Shown here: one piece after another, positions 24,182 to 33,589 of the stretch
How positions within the stretch are numbered: the stretch's first letter is position 1
How the letters are laid out: every line of letters starts with the position of its first letter
Origin: Rhodospirillaceae bacterium
GTDB lineage: Bacteria > Pseudomonadota > Alphaproteobacteria > Rhodospirillales > Casp-alpha2
Direction: 5' to 3'
NCBI GenBank assembly: GCA_018665815.1
Contig: JABJBP010000114.1
Location: forward strand, 1-40,296
Length of the DNA: 40,296 bases
The notes under the pieces: generated by a model
The model's database searches: none
Told to the model about the DNA's origin: nothing
The model's input: the letters and a program-made list of their open reading frames with translations, nothing else
Position numbers and translations under genes: made by a program

Positions 24182-25075
24182 ATGGATTTTCGCCATCTGA
24201 AAACTTTGGTCGCCATCGCCGAACACAAGAGTTTCGCGGCCGCCGCCGACGCCATAGGTCTCACCCAGTCGGCCGTCAGCTTGCATGTGAAGGCGTTGGA
24301 AGACCAATTGCAGACAACCTTGTTCGACCGCACGACACGGCCGCCGTTGCTCAATACCCAAGGCACAGCCTTGGTTGAGAAGGCGCGGGAAATCATCGGC
24401 CTCTGTGATGGCTTGACCGACAGCTTGCGCGGTGAACGAGTTGTCGGCAGCCTCGAGCTCGGCGCCATTCCCACTGCTCTGACGGGTATTCTCCCTGATG
24501 CGCTGGTGGCGCTGAGAGCTTCACACCCGGAACTTCGCATCCGTGTCACCAGCGATTTGTCCGCGGACCTGGCCGAGGCGGTGCGCCGCGGCAGCTTGGA
24601 TGTCGCCGTCGTAAGTGAGCCGACACATCTGGCGGCAGGATTGAGCTGGCACCCCATCGTCAGCGAGCCCTTGATGGTGATTGCGCCGCAACACACACCA
24701 ATGGGGCCGGATCGTGAGCCAGATCGCGCGCTTTTGGAATCGCTGCCGTTTCTCCAATTCAAACGCTTTGCCTGGGCCGGGCGTTTGATCGACACACACC
24801 TGCGCGAACGCGGCATTCATGTCCGGCCCGGCATGGAAATCGATTCCCTGGAAGCCGTTGCCGGCATGGTATCGCGTGGCCTCGGCGTTTCCATTGCGCC
24901 GATGCGTGCCATGGCCGAGCCGTTCCCCGAAAACGTCCGCGCCGTGCCGTTCGGCGACCCACCACTGATGCGCAACATTGGCCTGATCGAGCGTAGCGAG
25001 AACGCCAAGATCGACATGGTCAAAGCCCTGTACGAAACCCTTATAGCGGCCTGCGCGCGGGCATCAATTGCTTGA
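24182..25075 (+). CDS. LysR family transcriptional regulator
   Basis: A 297-aa regulator with an N-terminal winged HTH (about 1-60; FRHLKTLVAIAEHKSFAAAADAIGLTQSAVSLHVKALED) and a substrate-binding domain (about 90-290). It is followed on the same strand by the acyl-CoA dehydrogenase-like gene, 113 bases away, and an inverted repeat overlaps its own stop, so it probably controls that pair. The inducer is unknown; a LysR gene next to a desulfinase-type ACAD is also the arrangement reported for 3-sulfinopropionate users, from memory. Confidence 0.92.
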   Translation: MDFRHLKTLVAIAEHKSFAAAADAIGLTQSAVSLHVKALEDQLQTTLFDRTTRPPLLNTQGTALVEKAREIIGLCDGLTDSLRGERVVGSLELGAIPTALTGILPDALVALRASHPELRIRVTSDLSADLAEAVRRGSLDVAVVSEPTHLAAGLSWHPIVSEPLMVIAPQHTPMGPDREPDRALLESLPFLQFKRFAWAGRLIDTHLRERGIHVRPGMEIDSLEAVAGMVSRGLGVSIAPMRAMAEPFPENVRAVPFGDPPLMRNIGLIERSENAKIDMVKALYETLIAACARASIA

Positions 25076-25087
25076 ACAATATTCAAG
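25071..25087. promoter_or_regulatory. inverted repeat CTTGAA-N5-TTCAAG before the ACAD gene
   Basis: A perfect 6-bp inverted repeat with a CAATA centre overlaps the stop codon of the LysR gene; another CTTCAAG follows at about 25095. AT-rich DNA (25103-25122) separates it from the ACAD gene. The T-N11-A spacing and dyad suit a LysR binding site. A weak 3' hairpin for the LysR transcript is the alternative. Confidence 0.4.
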
Positions 25088-25188
25088 TAAACCTTCAAGA
25101 TTATTCGTTTTTTTTATTTTATAGCCGGCGTTAGGATGCCTCGAACATCCGCTGCACCGATCCGACGCCCTTCAAGGAGTTTGAGACG

Positions 25189-26418
25189 ATGGCTGAACTG
25201 AATCCCCAACAATTGGACCTGCGCGACCGCATCCGGGATTTGGCCGTGCGTGAAATTGCGCCCCGTGCCGCCGAGGTGGACCGGACCGAGGAATACCCCT
25301 GGGACAACGTCGAAAAGCTGACCAAAGCCGGTTTCATGGGCATGACCATCCCCGAAGCCTACGGCGGCAAAGGGGCCAGCTATATGGATACGGTTCTTCT
25401 CGTCGAAGAAATGGCGAAGGTTTGCGGTGTCACGGGACGCATTTGTGTCGAAGGCAACATGGGCGCTATTGGCGCGGTGATGAAATACGGCTCTGATGAA
25501 CAGCGCAAAATCGCCGCCGAACTGGTGCTGTCCGGCGACAAGCCGGCGATCTGCATCACCGAGCCCAATGCTGGCAGCGCGGCGACGGATATGTCGACAC
25601 GGGCCGACAAGAAAGGCGAGGTCTATGTGCTGAACGGCAAAAAGCACTGGATCACCGGCGCCGGCGTCTCCAAGCTCCATCTAATTTTTGCCCGGGTCTT
25701 CGAAGACGGCGAAGAACAAGGCATCGGAGGGTTTCTGGCAATCCGGGGGGAGACAAAGGGCCTCAGCATCGGCAACCGCGAACCGGCCATGGGGCTACGC
25801 GGTATCCCTGAAGCCGAGATCATCATGGAAGACATGGAAGTTCCGGCATCAATGATGATTACGCCGCCGGAAGGCATCCGGCGCGGTTTTGCTGGCCTCA
25901 TGAATGCCTATAACACACAACGCGTCGGCGCCGCCACGGTGGCGCTGGGTATCGCCCAAGGCGCCTATGAGTTGGCGCTGGGCTATTCGCAAACCCGCGA
26001 GCAGTTCGGTCGGCCGATCTATGAATTTCAAGGCCTGCATTGGATGCTCGCCGATATGTCGATCCAATTGGAAGCGGCGCGCGGTCTGGTTTATTCAGCG
26101 GCGACAAGCGCCGAGAGCACGCAGATTGGTTTTCCCGATCCGTTGATGGCGGCGCAATGCAAGGTGTTCACCGCCGATATGGCCATCAAGGTCGCCAACG
26201 ACGCCCTACAGGTCTATGGCGCCATGGGCTATTCGCGCAATCTGCCGCTTGAACGTATGGCTCGCGATGCACGCATGTTCACGATTGGTGGCGGTACCGC
26301 ACAGGTGCTCCGAACCCTAGTGGCGAGCAAAATTCTCGATGCCAAGCTGCCGCAGACCCGAGATGGATTCACCAAGCTGGCCGCTGCCAAGGCGGCGACA
26401 AAGGTAGGCACAGAATGA
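25189..26418 (+). CDS. acyl-CoA dehydrogenase-fold protein lacking the catalytic Glu, desulfinase-like
   Basis: A 409-aa flavoprotein with full ACAD domain order: helical N-domain, beta domain (ICITEPNAGSAATDM, KHWITGAG) and helical C-domain (YSQTREQFGRPI, QVYGAMGYSRNLPLERM). The catalytic Glu of most members (YEGT) is Gly (TIGGGTAQ), and the alternative isovaleryl-CoA-type Glu is Gln244 (NTQRV). R84 (VTGRICVEG) is also notable. From memory, 3-sulfinopropanoyl-CoA desulfinases share exactly these traits: no base, Gln at that helix, Arg near 84. Classical dehydrogenation therefore seems unlikely and desulfination is a serious candidate. AAGGAG precedes the ATG; its stop overlaps the ThDP enzyme start (ATGA). 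Confidence 0.85.
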   Translation: MAELNPQQLDLRDRIRDLAVREIAPRAAEVDRTEEYPWDNVEKLTKAGFMGMTIPEAYGGKGASYMDTVLLVEEMAKVCGVTGRICVEGNMGAIGAVMKYGSDEQRKIAAELVLSGDKPAICITEPNAGSAATDMSTRADKKGEVYVLNGKKHWITGAGVSKLHLIFARVFEDGEEQGIGGFLAIRGETKGLSIGNREPAMGLRGIPEAEIIMEDMEVPASMMITPPEGIRRGFAGLMNAYNTQRVGAATVALGIAQGAYELALGYSQTREQFGRPIYEFQGLHWMLADMSIQLEAARGLVYSAATSAESTQIGFPDPLMAAQCKVFTADMAIKVANDALQVYGAMGYSRNLPLERMARDARMFTIGGGTAQVLRTLVASKILDAKLPQTRDGFTKLAAAKAATKVGTE

Positions 26419-28043
26419 GCCGCACTGCAGATATTATCGCCTGCAAGCTCTTTGAAGCGGGCTGCCGGCACGCTTTCGGCATTCCCGGTGGCGAAGTCCT
26501 ATCCTTAATGGATGGTTTGAAGGATGCGGGCATCGCCTTCCATCTGGTCAAACATGAAAACAACGGCGGTTTTATGGCCGAAGGCACGCATCATGCGTCC
26601 GGCGCGCCAGGAGTTTTGTTGGCCACTGTCGGCCCCGGCGTCGTCAACGCCATCAATGTTGTCGCCAATGCTTGGCAGGACCAGGTGCCGATGATTTTCC
26701 TGACCGGCTGTGTCGATGCCGCCGATGCGCAGCGCTTCACTCATCAGGTGTTTGACCACACCAGTGTGTTGCGGCCGATTACCAAGGCCAGTTTCACGGT
26801 TGCCGCCGGGGCCGTCGACGTGACTATCGAAAAAGCCATCGCCATCGCCACCGAAGGCCGGCCGGGTCCAGTCCATCTTGATGTGCCCATTTCCGCGGCC
26901 AAGGCAGAAGAAGGCGGCAATCAAGCCATCAGACGTGCGGCCAGCGCCCCTATGGCGCCGGCGTCCGGACCTGAATGGGATGCCGCCCGCACCGCCTTCG
27001 AGAAGGCCGAGCGACCATTGATCATAGCCGGTGTTGATGTTCTCCATCACGATGCGGCGGACGCGGTTGCGAACCTCGCACAAACATTTTCCATCCCGGT
27101 ACTAACCACCTACAAAGCCAAGGGCGTGTTGCCCGAAGATGATCCACTAGCGCTTGGCGGACATGGGCTGTCGCCGAAAGCTTTCGCCATCATCAAGCCG
27201 CTGATCGACAAGGCCGACGCTATTATTTTGGCCGGTTATGATCCCATTGAAATGCGCTCGGAATGGTGTGACCCGTGGATGCCAGGCGACGGCAATGACA
27301 CCAATGGCCCTGCGGTCATTGAATTTTCGGCGGAAGCGAACACCCATTTCGTGCATCAAGCCAGCCACAGTTTCATCGGGAATGTCGGCGCCAGCCTTGA
27401 TGCGTTGAGAGAAGATGTTACGCGAAACGACGTTTGGCCTGGCGCAGAGCCGGCGCAAACCCGCGCTGACCTGATGGCAGCGTTCCCCCGAGACGACGAG
27501 TGGGGCCCGGGCGCCGTTATTGATGTTGCCAGAAAATCCTTGCCCCGCGAAGGCGTCGCCGCCGTCGATACGGGCGCGCACAGAATATTGTTGGCGCAGC
27601 AATGGGAAAGTTACGGGCCGCGAGGGCTCATGCAATCGACGGGATTGTGCACCATGGGGACGGCAGTTCCCTTAGCCGCTGGTCATAAGATCGCCGCCCC
27701 GGATACGCCGGTCATCGCCTTTTCCGGCGATGCGGGCATGGAAATGATCTTGGGTGAGCTGGCGACACTTCGCGACCAAAATTTAGCATTCCCGATTGTC
27801 GTGTTTGTCGACGAATCCTTGTCACTGATTGAGATCAAGCAACGCCGAGACGGTATGGACAACGTCGGCGTCGATTTCGGCGGCACGGATTTCGCCGCCG
27901 TCGCCACCGCCATGGGCGGACACGGCGTCACGGTCGACAACCGTGATGCCTTGGAGGCCGCGCTAACAGAAGCGTTCGCCGCCGAGACTTTCACGGTGAT
28001 CGCGTGTCCCATCGGCCGCAAGGCCTACGACGGCCGGTTCTAA
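26415..28043 (+). CDS. thiamine-diphosphate enzyme, acetolactate synthase-like
   Basis: A 542-aa member of the acetolactate synthase/benzoylformate decarboxylase family. Domains run N-terminal pyrimidine-binding (about 1-165, with catalytic Glu48 in HENNGG), central (190-330) and C-terminal diphosphate-binding (about 370-540). The metal motif is GDAGMEM, with DES about 28 residues later where most members have N-N/D, a mild change. It probably decarboxylates or ligates a 2-oxo acid. It overlaps the ACAD-like gene by four bases, so both act in one pathway. No small regulatory subunit is nearby, arguing against branched-chain amino-acid synthesis. Confidence 0.85.
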   Translation: MSRTADIIACKLFEAGCRHAFGIPGGEVLSLMDGLKDAGIAFHLVKHENNGGFMAEGTHHASGAPGVLLATVGPGVVNAINVVANAWQDQVPMIFLTGCVDAADAQRFTHQVFDHTSVLRPITKASFTVAAGAVDVTIEKAIAIATEGRPGPVHLDVPISAAKAEEGGNQAIRRAASAPMAPASGPEWDAARTAFEKAERPLIIAGVDVLHHDAADAVANLAQTFSIPVLTTYKAKGVLPEDDPLALGGHGLSPKAFAIIKPLIDKADAIILAGYDPIEMRSEWCDPWMPGDGNDTNGPAVIEFSAEANTHFVHQASHSFIGNVGASLDALREDVTRNDVWPGAEPAQTRADLMAAFPRDDEWGPGAVIDVARKSLPREGVAAVDTGAHRILLAQQWESYGPRGLMQSTGLCTMGTAVPLAAGHKIAAPDTPVIAFSGDAGMEMILGELATLRDQNLAFPIVVFVDESLSLIEIKQRRDGMDNVGVDFGGTDFAAVATAMGGHGVTVDNRDALEAALTEAFAAETFTVIACPIGRKAYDGRF

Positions 28044-28238
28044 GCACCACGATCAGCCTTCGGTCAGTGTTGCCCCTAACGCGATGAGCGATTTGTGATC
28101 GGCCGTCATTTGATCGGTGAGGTTGGTTTGTGTAGGACCTCCTGATATTGATTTTTTAAAGCGTGGAAGGCGACCATCTTGATCCATCTCCCATGGCCGC
28201 CCATATTCGGAAAGACAGCATTTCGGAGGATCTTCAGA

Positions 28239-28634
28239 ATGGACAAAATTAAAAAATCGGATGATGAATGGCAGGCTCAATTGACGCCTGAGGAATTCAA
28301 GGTTTGCCGTCAGAAAGGCACGGAGCGTCCGTTCACCGGCGAATACGACAAATGTGAAGAGACCGGCACCTATGTGTGCAAGTGCTGCGGTCACCCCCTG
28401 TTTTCTTCCGAATCCAAGTTCGATTCCGGCACCGGCTGGCCGAGCTTTTTCGCGCCCGTCGACGACAGCGCCGTCGATGATGAAGAAGACAACAGCCTGT
28501 TCATGCGCCGAACCGAAACGCTCTGCGCCAAATGTGGCGCGCACTTAGGCCACGTGTTTCCCGACGGTCCGCAACCCACGGGCCTGCGCTATTGCATGAA
28601 TTCCGTGTCGCTGAAACTTGTCCGTGGCGACTAG
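28239..28634 (+). CDS. msrB: peptide-methionine (R)-S-oxide reductase
   Basis: A 131-aa MsrB that repairs the R form of methionine sulfoxide using thioredoxin. Two zinc CxxC pairs (C47/C50 in [10 protein letters not shown]96/C99 in [12 protein letters not shown]) and the catalytic Cys119 (RYCMNS) are present, together with GTGWPSF. CGGAGG seven bases before the ATG at 28239 decides this start over the 20-codon longer frame. No export signal is visible, so it is cytoplasmic. Its last bases overlap the start of the TPR-methyltransferase gene. Confidence 0.93.
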   Translation: MDKIKKSDDEWQAQLTPEEFKVCRQKGTERPFTGEYDKCEETGTYVCKCCGHPLFSSESKFDSGTGWPSFFAPVDDSAVDDEEDNSLFMRRTETLCAKCGAHLGHVFPDGPQPTGLRYCMNSVSLKLVRGD

Positions 28635-30438
28635 AAAACAGCGGGATTCGAAAAAGCGGAATCGCCGAAGCCGAACCACACCGATTGATCGAGGAGAAGC
28701 GGTACGTGCGTCATGGGCGGCGGCCGAGCGTGGCGATCTACGAGCCGCCCAGCGCCATTTAAAGAAAGCCATCAAATCCCACCCCAACGACGCGGAACTC
28801 CATCACAATCTGGGGGAGATCGTCATTGCCAGTGGCGATGTCGAAGCCGCCGCCCAATGTTTTGCTTTGGCGCTGGCCTTCAACCCCAGTCAAAGACCGT
28901 CGGCTGAGCGGCTGAGCGAAATCGTCGCGCAGTTCGAATTGGCCGAACCGCAAGCCCTTCCGATGGCCGGATTGGTTGCCGCTTTCGCCTGCGATCGATG
29001 CGATCTTCACGCCATCGCCAGCGTTGGTTTTTCAAAGTGCACTGTAGAACCGCCATTGGTCGACCTAATCGCGACGGGCCGCGAATGCAATTGGCAGGCC
29101 GCTGCGCAAGACGGTCTCGGCCACTCCGATCAATCGCTTTTCACTCATGAACTCCTACGTTTGAGCCTCGCTCACGGCATCAACCGCGTCCCGGATTTGG
29201 AAAACTTGTTTTGCGCTCTTCGCCGCGAGTTGCTTCTCGCCTGGCCGCCGGAGCGCCTACTTGAGGAGCCGGTCGCCGGGTTCGCCTTAGCACTGTTTCA
29301 GCAGTGCTTAAACTCCGAGCACGTGTGGCATGAAACGGTCGAAGAGCATGCTTACCGTCACGATGTCGACAATCAAATTCCGCCGCTCATTCACGCCCTT
29401 TATGAGCCGTTGGAGCGGTTGATTGACCTGCCGACTTTCATGGTCGGCGCGGCATTGGCGCCAGATCGTTTCGGCGAGGTGATCGCGGCACGGCGTGCAG
29501 AACGCGATCAAGAAGCTGCACTCGCAAACAGCTTGCCGGTCTTGTGCCCCCTCAAAAACGGCGTATCAAATCAGGTCGCCCAGCAATACGAGAACTCACC
29601 CTATCCACGCTGGACCAAACTCAATTTGCCGTCACTGGCGAGCAAGCGACCGCATTTGGAGAAGTTCGTTGGCACCGTTGGAACGGATTTTTTTGACGCC
29701 CCCTTTCATGTCTTGATTGCCGGTTGCGGTACCGGTCGCCAAGCCATCCAAAGTGCTCACGCTTACGGTCTCAACGCTCAGACCTTGGCAATTGATCTAA
29801 GCCGCGCCAGCCTCACCTACGCATCGCGGAAAGCTGCGGCCTACGGCACACCGAATATTCGCTTCATGCAGGCGGATATTCTCGATGCTCATCAATTGGC
29901 ACGGAAATTCGATGTTATCGAATGTATGGGTGTCCTGCATCACATGGCCGACCCATTAGCCGGTTGGCACAAATTATCAGATTGCTTGAAACCTGGCGGG
30001 GTCATGATGTTGGGGCTTTATAGCGAGATTGCCAGAGCCGATATCGTGCGTTTAAGCGCTGCTATCGCCTCCGAGGGGCTCACTGCTTCGAATGACGATA
30101 TTCGCCAGTTTCGACACCAAGTCTTGCGAGGACGTCTCGGCGACGATGGTGCGACAATTTCTAAAACAATTGATTTTTTTAGCCTGAGCGGTTGCCGAGA
30201 CCTTGTATTTCATACCCAAGAGCACCGAACATCGATCCCCGAACTGAGTAACACCATGGAGGATTTGGGGCTGGAATTTCTTGGGTTCAGCGTCAACAAG
30301 TCCGTGGAATTGTCCTACCGCGAAGCGTATCCGGGTGACCCGGCCGGATTGTCACTCGCGAACTGGGATCAATTCGAGATGGACAACCCGGAAACATTTC
30401 GAGCTATGTATAAATTCTGGTGCCGCAAGCCAGCCTGA
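28618..30438 (+). CDS. TPR and SAM-dependent methyltransferase protein
   Basis: A 606-aa two-part protein. Residues about 30-95 are TPR-like ([20 protein letters not shown], then [22 protein letters not shown]); about 310-480 form a class I methyltransferase with motif [14 protein letters not shown], an acidic [14 protein letters not shown], and post-motif [13 protein letters not shown]...LKPGGVMML. The middle is helical without a recognised domain. The target is unknown; proteins of this architecture are frequent in Alphaproteobacteria and may modify proteins or glycans. The start is a TTG at 28618 or GTG at 28624, both inside msrB and without a clear ribosome site, so it may be translated by coupling. 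Confidence 0.82.
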   Translation: MSVATRKQRDSKKRNRRSRTTPIDRGEAVRASWAAAERGDLRAAQRHLKKAIKSHPNDAELHHNLGEIVIASGDVEAAAQCFALALAFNPSQRPSAERLSEIVAQFELAEPQALPMAGLVAAFACDRCDLHAIASVGFSKCTVEPPLVDLIATGRECNWQAAAQDGLGHSDQSLFTHELLRLSLAHGINRVPDLENLFCALRRELLLAWPPERLLEEPVAGFALALFQQCLNSEHVWHETVEEHAYRHDVDNQIPPLIHALYEPLERLIDLPTFMVGAALAPDRFGEVIAARRAERDQEAALANSLPVLCPLKNGVSNQVAQQYENSPYPRWTKLNLPSLASKRPHLEKFVGTVGTDFFDAPFHVLIAGCGTGRQAIQSAHAYGLNAQTLAIDLSRASLTYASRKAAAYGTPNIRFMQADILDAHQLARKFDVIECMGVLHHMADPLAGWHKLSDCLKPGGVMMLGLYSEIARADIVRLSAAIASEGLTASNDDIRQFRHQVLRGRLGDDGATISKTIDFFSLSGCRDLVFHTQEHRTSIPELSNTMEDLGLEFLGFSVNKSVELSYREAYPGDPAGLSLANWDQFEMDNPETFRAMYKFWCRKPA

Positions 30439-30475
30439 AGCGACAGAAGGCTTTTTTGCACGTTGACCAAACCAA

Positions 30476-31297
30476 TCAACGGGAATCGCTTTCAAATGCA
30501 GTTTTGAAATCCGGATGCCAGCGTGAAAGCGGCGGACGGTTTTCCGAGACGTCGCCAGCCGCCCAGCGGATGCGATCTTTATCCATCTCAGCCGTCGTCT
30601 CACCGTCTGGGCAAACGATGTAAAAGTCGCCCGTCGCCAGCGCATCCATCATAAAGTCGACCACTTGGGCCGGCACCCAGGCGCCGCGGGCCTGGGCCTC
30701 TTCCTCCGAACGGGTCCAGCCCGGCACAAGAAGATGCGACGAAATTTGACATTTTTCAGTGTTGCGCAATTCGTGCTGCAGGGATTCCGTATAATGCTTT
30801 AATGCCGCCTTGGTGACGTTATAGGCGGCATTTCCCGGTGGGTTGGTTATACCCTGCTTGGAGCCCGCGTTGATCACTAACCCAGGTGAATTTTGTTCAA
30901 TCATCTGAGGCACGAAGACCCGTACCCCATTCACCGGCCCCCAGTAATTGACGTACATGGACCGCCGCCATTCGTCCGCATCACCCCACACACCACCACC
31001 GACCCGCGTCACCGCGTTGTTAAAGAGAACATCGACCCGGCCAAATTCCGCGAACACGTCTTTACCCAGAGCCGCCACGGCGACGCTATCTCCGACATCA
31101 ACGACCGAGCGGGTCACAGATGAGCGCGCCACATCTGCGACCTCGATGCGCGCCGCCTCCAATGCGTCACCGTCTATATCGACCATGCAGACATTCATGC
31201 CCATGGCGGCGAACCGCAAACAGGCAGCGTGGCCGATCCCCAGAGCGGCGCCGGTGACGACAGCGGTGTTACCGGCCTCAAATGCAGGATGCGTCAT
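30476..31297 (-). CDS. short-chain dehydrogenase/reductase
   Basis: A 273-aa classical SDR. The NAD(P) site TGAALGIG (15-22), an NNA (NNAVT, with Val where Gly is usual), Ser in INAGSKQG, and the YxxxK pair (AAYNVTKAALK) are all present, so it should be catalytically able. The C-terminus is long, with DFYIVCPDGETT. It converges with the TPR-methyltransferase and is divergent from the TauD-like gene at 31470, with which it may share control. Substrate is unknown. Confidence 0.88.
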   Translation of the reverse strand: MTHPAFEAGNTAVVTGAALGIGHAACLRFAAMGMNVCMVDIDGDALEAARIEVADVARSSVTRSVVDVGDSVAVAALGKDVFAEFGRVDVLFNNAVTRVGGGVWGDADEWRRSMYVNYWGPVNGVRVFVPQMIEQNSPGLVINAGSKQGITNPPGNAAYNVTKAALKHYTESLQHELRNTEKCQISSHLLVPGWTRSEEEAQARGAWVPAQVVDFMMDALATGDFYIVCPDGETTAEMDKDRIRWAAGDVSENRPPLSRWHPDFKTAFESDSR

Positions 31298-31469
31298 GAT
31301 GTGGGCTCCCGATTAGAGTGGATGGCACCTACTATACCGGAGTCCCACGAACGGTGCCGACTATTCGTTTCGCTCCGTGAAAATTAGACGTTTCATGTTT
31401 GACCTCGGGTGCGGCGCTGTCGAAGATGCTCACCGCTGATTGCCGGGGAAAACAGGGAAAGGTTTGAGG

Positions 31470-32354
31470 ATGGAATTGCGGACACGTCCATTGAAAGATG
31501 GTTTCGGGCTTGAGGTCCTGGATGTTGATCTCGCCAACCTTGATGAGGCGACTTTCGATGCCATCTACGCTTTGTGGCAGCGCGATCCGCTTTTATTGCT
31601 GCGGCGTCAAAGTTTGACTGAAGGTGAGCACCTTGAGTTTAGCCGTGGATTTGGCGACCTGGATATTATCGTTCGCAAGGATATGCAGTCCCCGCAGAAT
31701 CCGGAAATTATCTACATCACCAGCCTGAGCCGCCCCGACGGCACGCCCTTGGGCGGTCTCGGCAGCTATGAGGTGTATTGGCACCACGACCAAATATATC
31801 GCGAACGGCCGGCATCGGGCTCAATTTTCTATGCCCTGGAGGTCCCCGAAGATGACGGTCGAACATCGTTCTGCAACACCAAGCTCGGCTATGACGCGCT
31901 GCCCGATAATCTTTTGAAGCAGCTTGAAGGCCGTCGCGCCACGGCTAAGTACGCAATGAAGGCCAAATCGTCGACCCAGCGGGATTTCAAGGACGCCCCC
32001 GAAGCTATGAAAAAGATCCACGAGCAAACGCCGCCAGTGTCACATCCCATGGTTTTGGAAAATCCAGCAACGGGCCAAAAATCGATTTACTTCGATCCCA
32101 ACAAGACCATTGCCATCGAGGGCCTGGACGAGACTGACGGCAAGGAACTCATGGAAGCTTTACAGTCACACATGTTGCAAGACCGGTTCGTCTACACCCA
32201 CACATGGCGCAATGGCGACGTCGTCATGTGGGACAACGCCCGGCTTTGGCATCGGCGCGAAGCCTTCAATGAAGCATTGCCACGGTTCGCCAAGCGGACG
32301 ACAATTTTTCTGAAACCCGATGATTTCGCCGTCCCCGAACCAGATCTGACCTGA
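31470..32354 (+). CDS. TauD/TfdA family Fe(II)/2-oxoglutarate dioxygenase, second copy
   Basis: A 294-aa oxygenase with iron ligands H105-x-D107 (VYWHHDQIYRERPA) and H261 (WDNARLWHRREAF), and Arg276 (RFAKRTTIF) for 2-oxoglutarate. It is only distantly like the TauD-type protein at 19550, so they are not a recent duplication. The ATG at 31470 (MELRTRP) is used; the frame opens 10 codons earlier at a TTG. AAAGG and GAGG stand ahead of it. The CoA-transferase begins nine bases after its stop, so hydroxylation may prepare an acid for activation or cleavage. Confidence 0.88.
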   Translation: MELRTRPLKDGFGLEVLDVDLANLDEATFDAIYALWQRDPLLLLRRQSLTEGEHLEFSRGFGDLDIIVRKDMQSPQNPEIIYITSLSRPDGTPLGGLGSYEVYWHHDQIYRERPASGSIFYALEVPEDDGRTSFCNTKLGYDALPDNLLKQLEGRRATAKYAMKAKSSTQRDFKDAPEAMKKIHEQTPPVSHPMVLENPATGQKSIYFDPNKTIAIEGLDETDGKELMEALQSHMLQDRFVYTHTWRNGDVVMWDNARLWHRREAFNEALPRFAKRTTIFLKPDDFAVPEPDLT

Positions 32355-32363
32355 GCACATTGC

Positions 32364-33569
32364 ATGGCAGAGAATAAATCACCACCGCTCAAAGGCCTTC
32401 GGGTGATCGACGCCTCGACGGTCATTGCCGGGCCGACCATCGGCATGCAGATGGGCGATTTTGGCGCCGATGTCATCAAGGTAGAGCATCCGCGTGGCGA
32501 CGTGCTGCGCAATACCGGTGACATGAAAGACGGCGTCGGCCTTTGGTTCAAGATGACCAATCGCAACAAACGTTGCATCACCTTGAATTTCAGCACTGAA
32601 AAAGGCCAAGAGCTTTTCAAGGAATTGATCAAAACCGCCGATGTAGTGATCGAAAATTTCCGTACCGGAACGATGGAGAAATGGGGTCTCGGCTGGGAGG
32701 ATTTAAAAGCCATCAATCCGCGTCTCGTCATGGTGCGCGTTACCGGGTTTGGGCAAACCGGGCCCTATAAGAACCGTCCGGGGTTCGGCACCATCGCCGA
32801 AGTGTTCAGCGGTTTTGCCGCCGTCACCGGCGACCCTGATCGACCGCCGACATTGCCGAATTTCGGCTTAGCAGACGGCATCGCCGCCGCCTACGGCACT
32901 TTTGCGACCATGTTCGCGCTCTATCATCGCGATGCGCAAGGTAGCGGCAAAGGCCAATACATTGATCTCAGTATTTACGAGCCGTTGTTTCAGGTGATGG
33001 GCCCGCAGCCGTTGCAGTACGATCAATTGTGTATCATTCAGAAGCGCTGGGGTAATCGGTCTAAAAACAACGCACCGCGCAATACGTACCAGACCCAGGA
33101 CGGCCATTGGGTTGCCATTTCGACCAATTCACCAGCCATCGTGACCCGCGTGCTGACACTATGCGGCGGCGCCGAAGCCGCCAATGACCCGCGCTTCCAA
33201 ACGCCGCAAAGCCGGGTTGAACACATTGATGAGGTCGACGGCATCGTATCGAGCTGGATTGGTAGACATGACCTCAATGTCGTACTTGATGAGTTTGAGA
33301 AAGCTGAAGCCGCCATCGGACCCGCCTACTCCATCGACCAAATCTTTGAAGATCCGCAGTATCAAGCGCGCGGGGATATCGTCGATATTGCCGACGAAGA
33401 TCTGGGAACCCTCAAAATGACCAACGCTTTCCCGTTCATGTCTGAAACACCGGCGGAGGTCCGCCATGCGGGCGCGCGGAAAGGCCAACACAACGACGAA
33501 ATTCTCGGCGATGAGCTTGGGCTGACAGCCGACGAAATAGCCAAACTAAAGGACGATGGCGTCCTCTGA
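32364..33569 (+). CDS. family III (CaiB/BaiF) CoA-transferase, second copy
   Basis: A 401-aa CoA-transferase. Family blocks DASTVIAGPTIGMQMGDFGA and VIKVEHPRGD at the N-terminus and catalytic Asp171 in FGLADGIAAAYG are present, with GYIDLSIYE-like QYIDLSIYEPLF following. Length is typical. It sits in the unit TauD - CoA-transferase - nitroreductase. Family III includes the succinyl-CoA:3-sulfinopropionate transferase, so it is also a candidate partner for the desulfinase-like ACAD at 25189, though 6 kb away; that is inference. Confidence 0.9.
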   Translation: MAENKSPPLKGLRVIDASTVIAGPTIGMQMGDFGADVIKVEHPRGDVLRNTGDMKDGVGLWFKMTNRNKRCITLNFSTEKGQELFKELIKTADVVIENFRTGTMEKWGLGWEDLKAINPRLVMVRVTGFGQTGPYKNRPGFGTIAEVFSGFAAVTGDPDRPPTLPNFGLADGIAAAYGTFATMFALYHRDAQGSGKGQYIDLSIYEPLFQVMGPQPLQYDQLCIIQKRWGNRSKNNAPRNTYQTQDGHWVAISTNSPAIVTRVLTLCGGAEAANDPRFQTPQSRVEHIDEVDGIVSSWIGRHDLNVVLDEFEKAEAAIGPAYSIDQIFEDPQYQARGDIVDIADEDLGTLKMTNAFPFMSETPAEVRHAGARKGQHNDEILGDELGLTADEIAKLKDDGVL

Positions 33570-33589
33570 TTTCACAACGGAGACCAAGA

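Noticed and set aside
28053-28544. 163-codon minus-strand frame over msrB
   Set aside because: Most of it is antisense of msrB, whose zinc and catalytic cysteines prove the plus strand; the 30-codon tail at 28053-28150 (ending SLIALGATLTEG) looks faintly coding but has no support.
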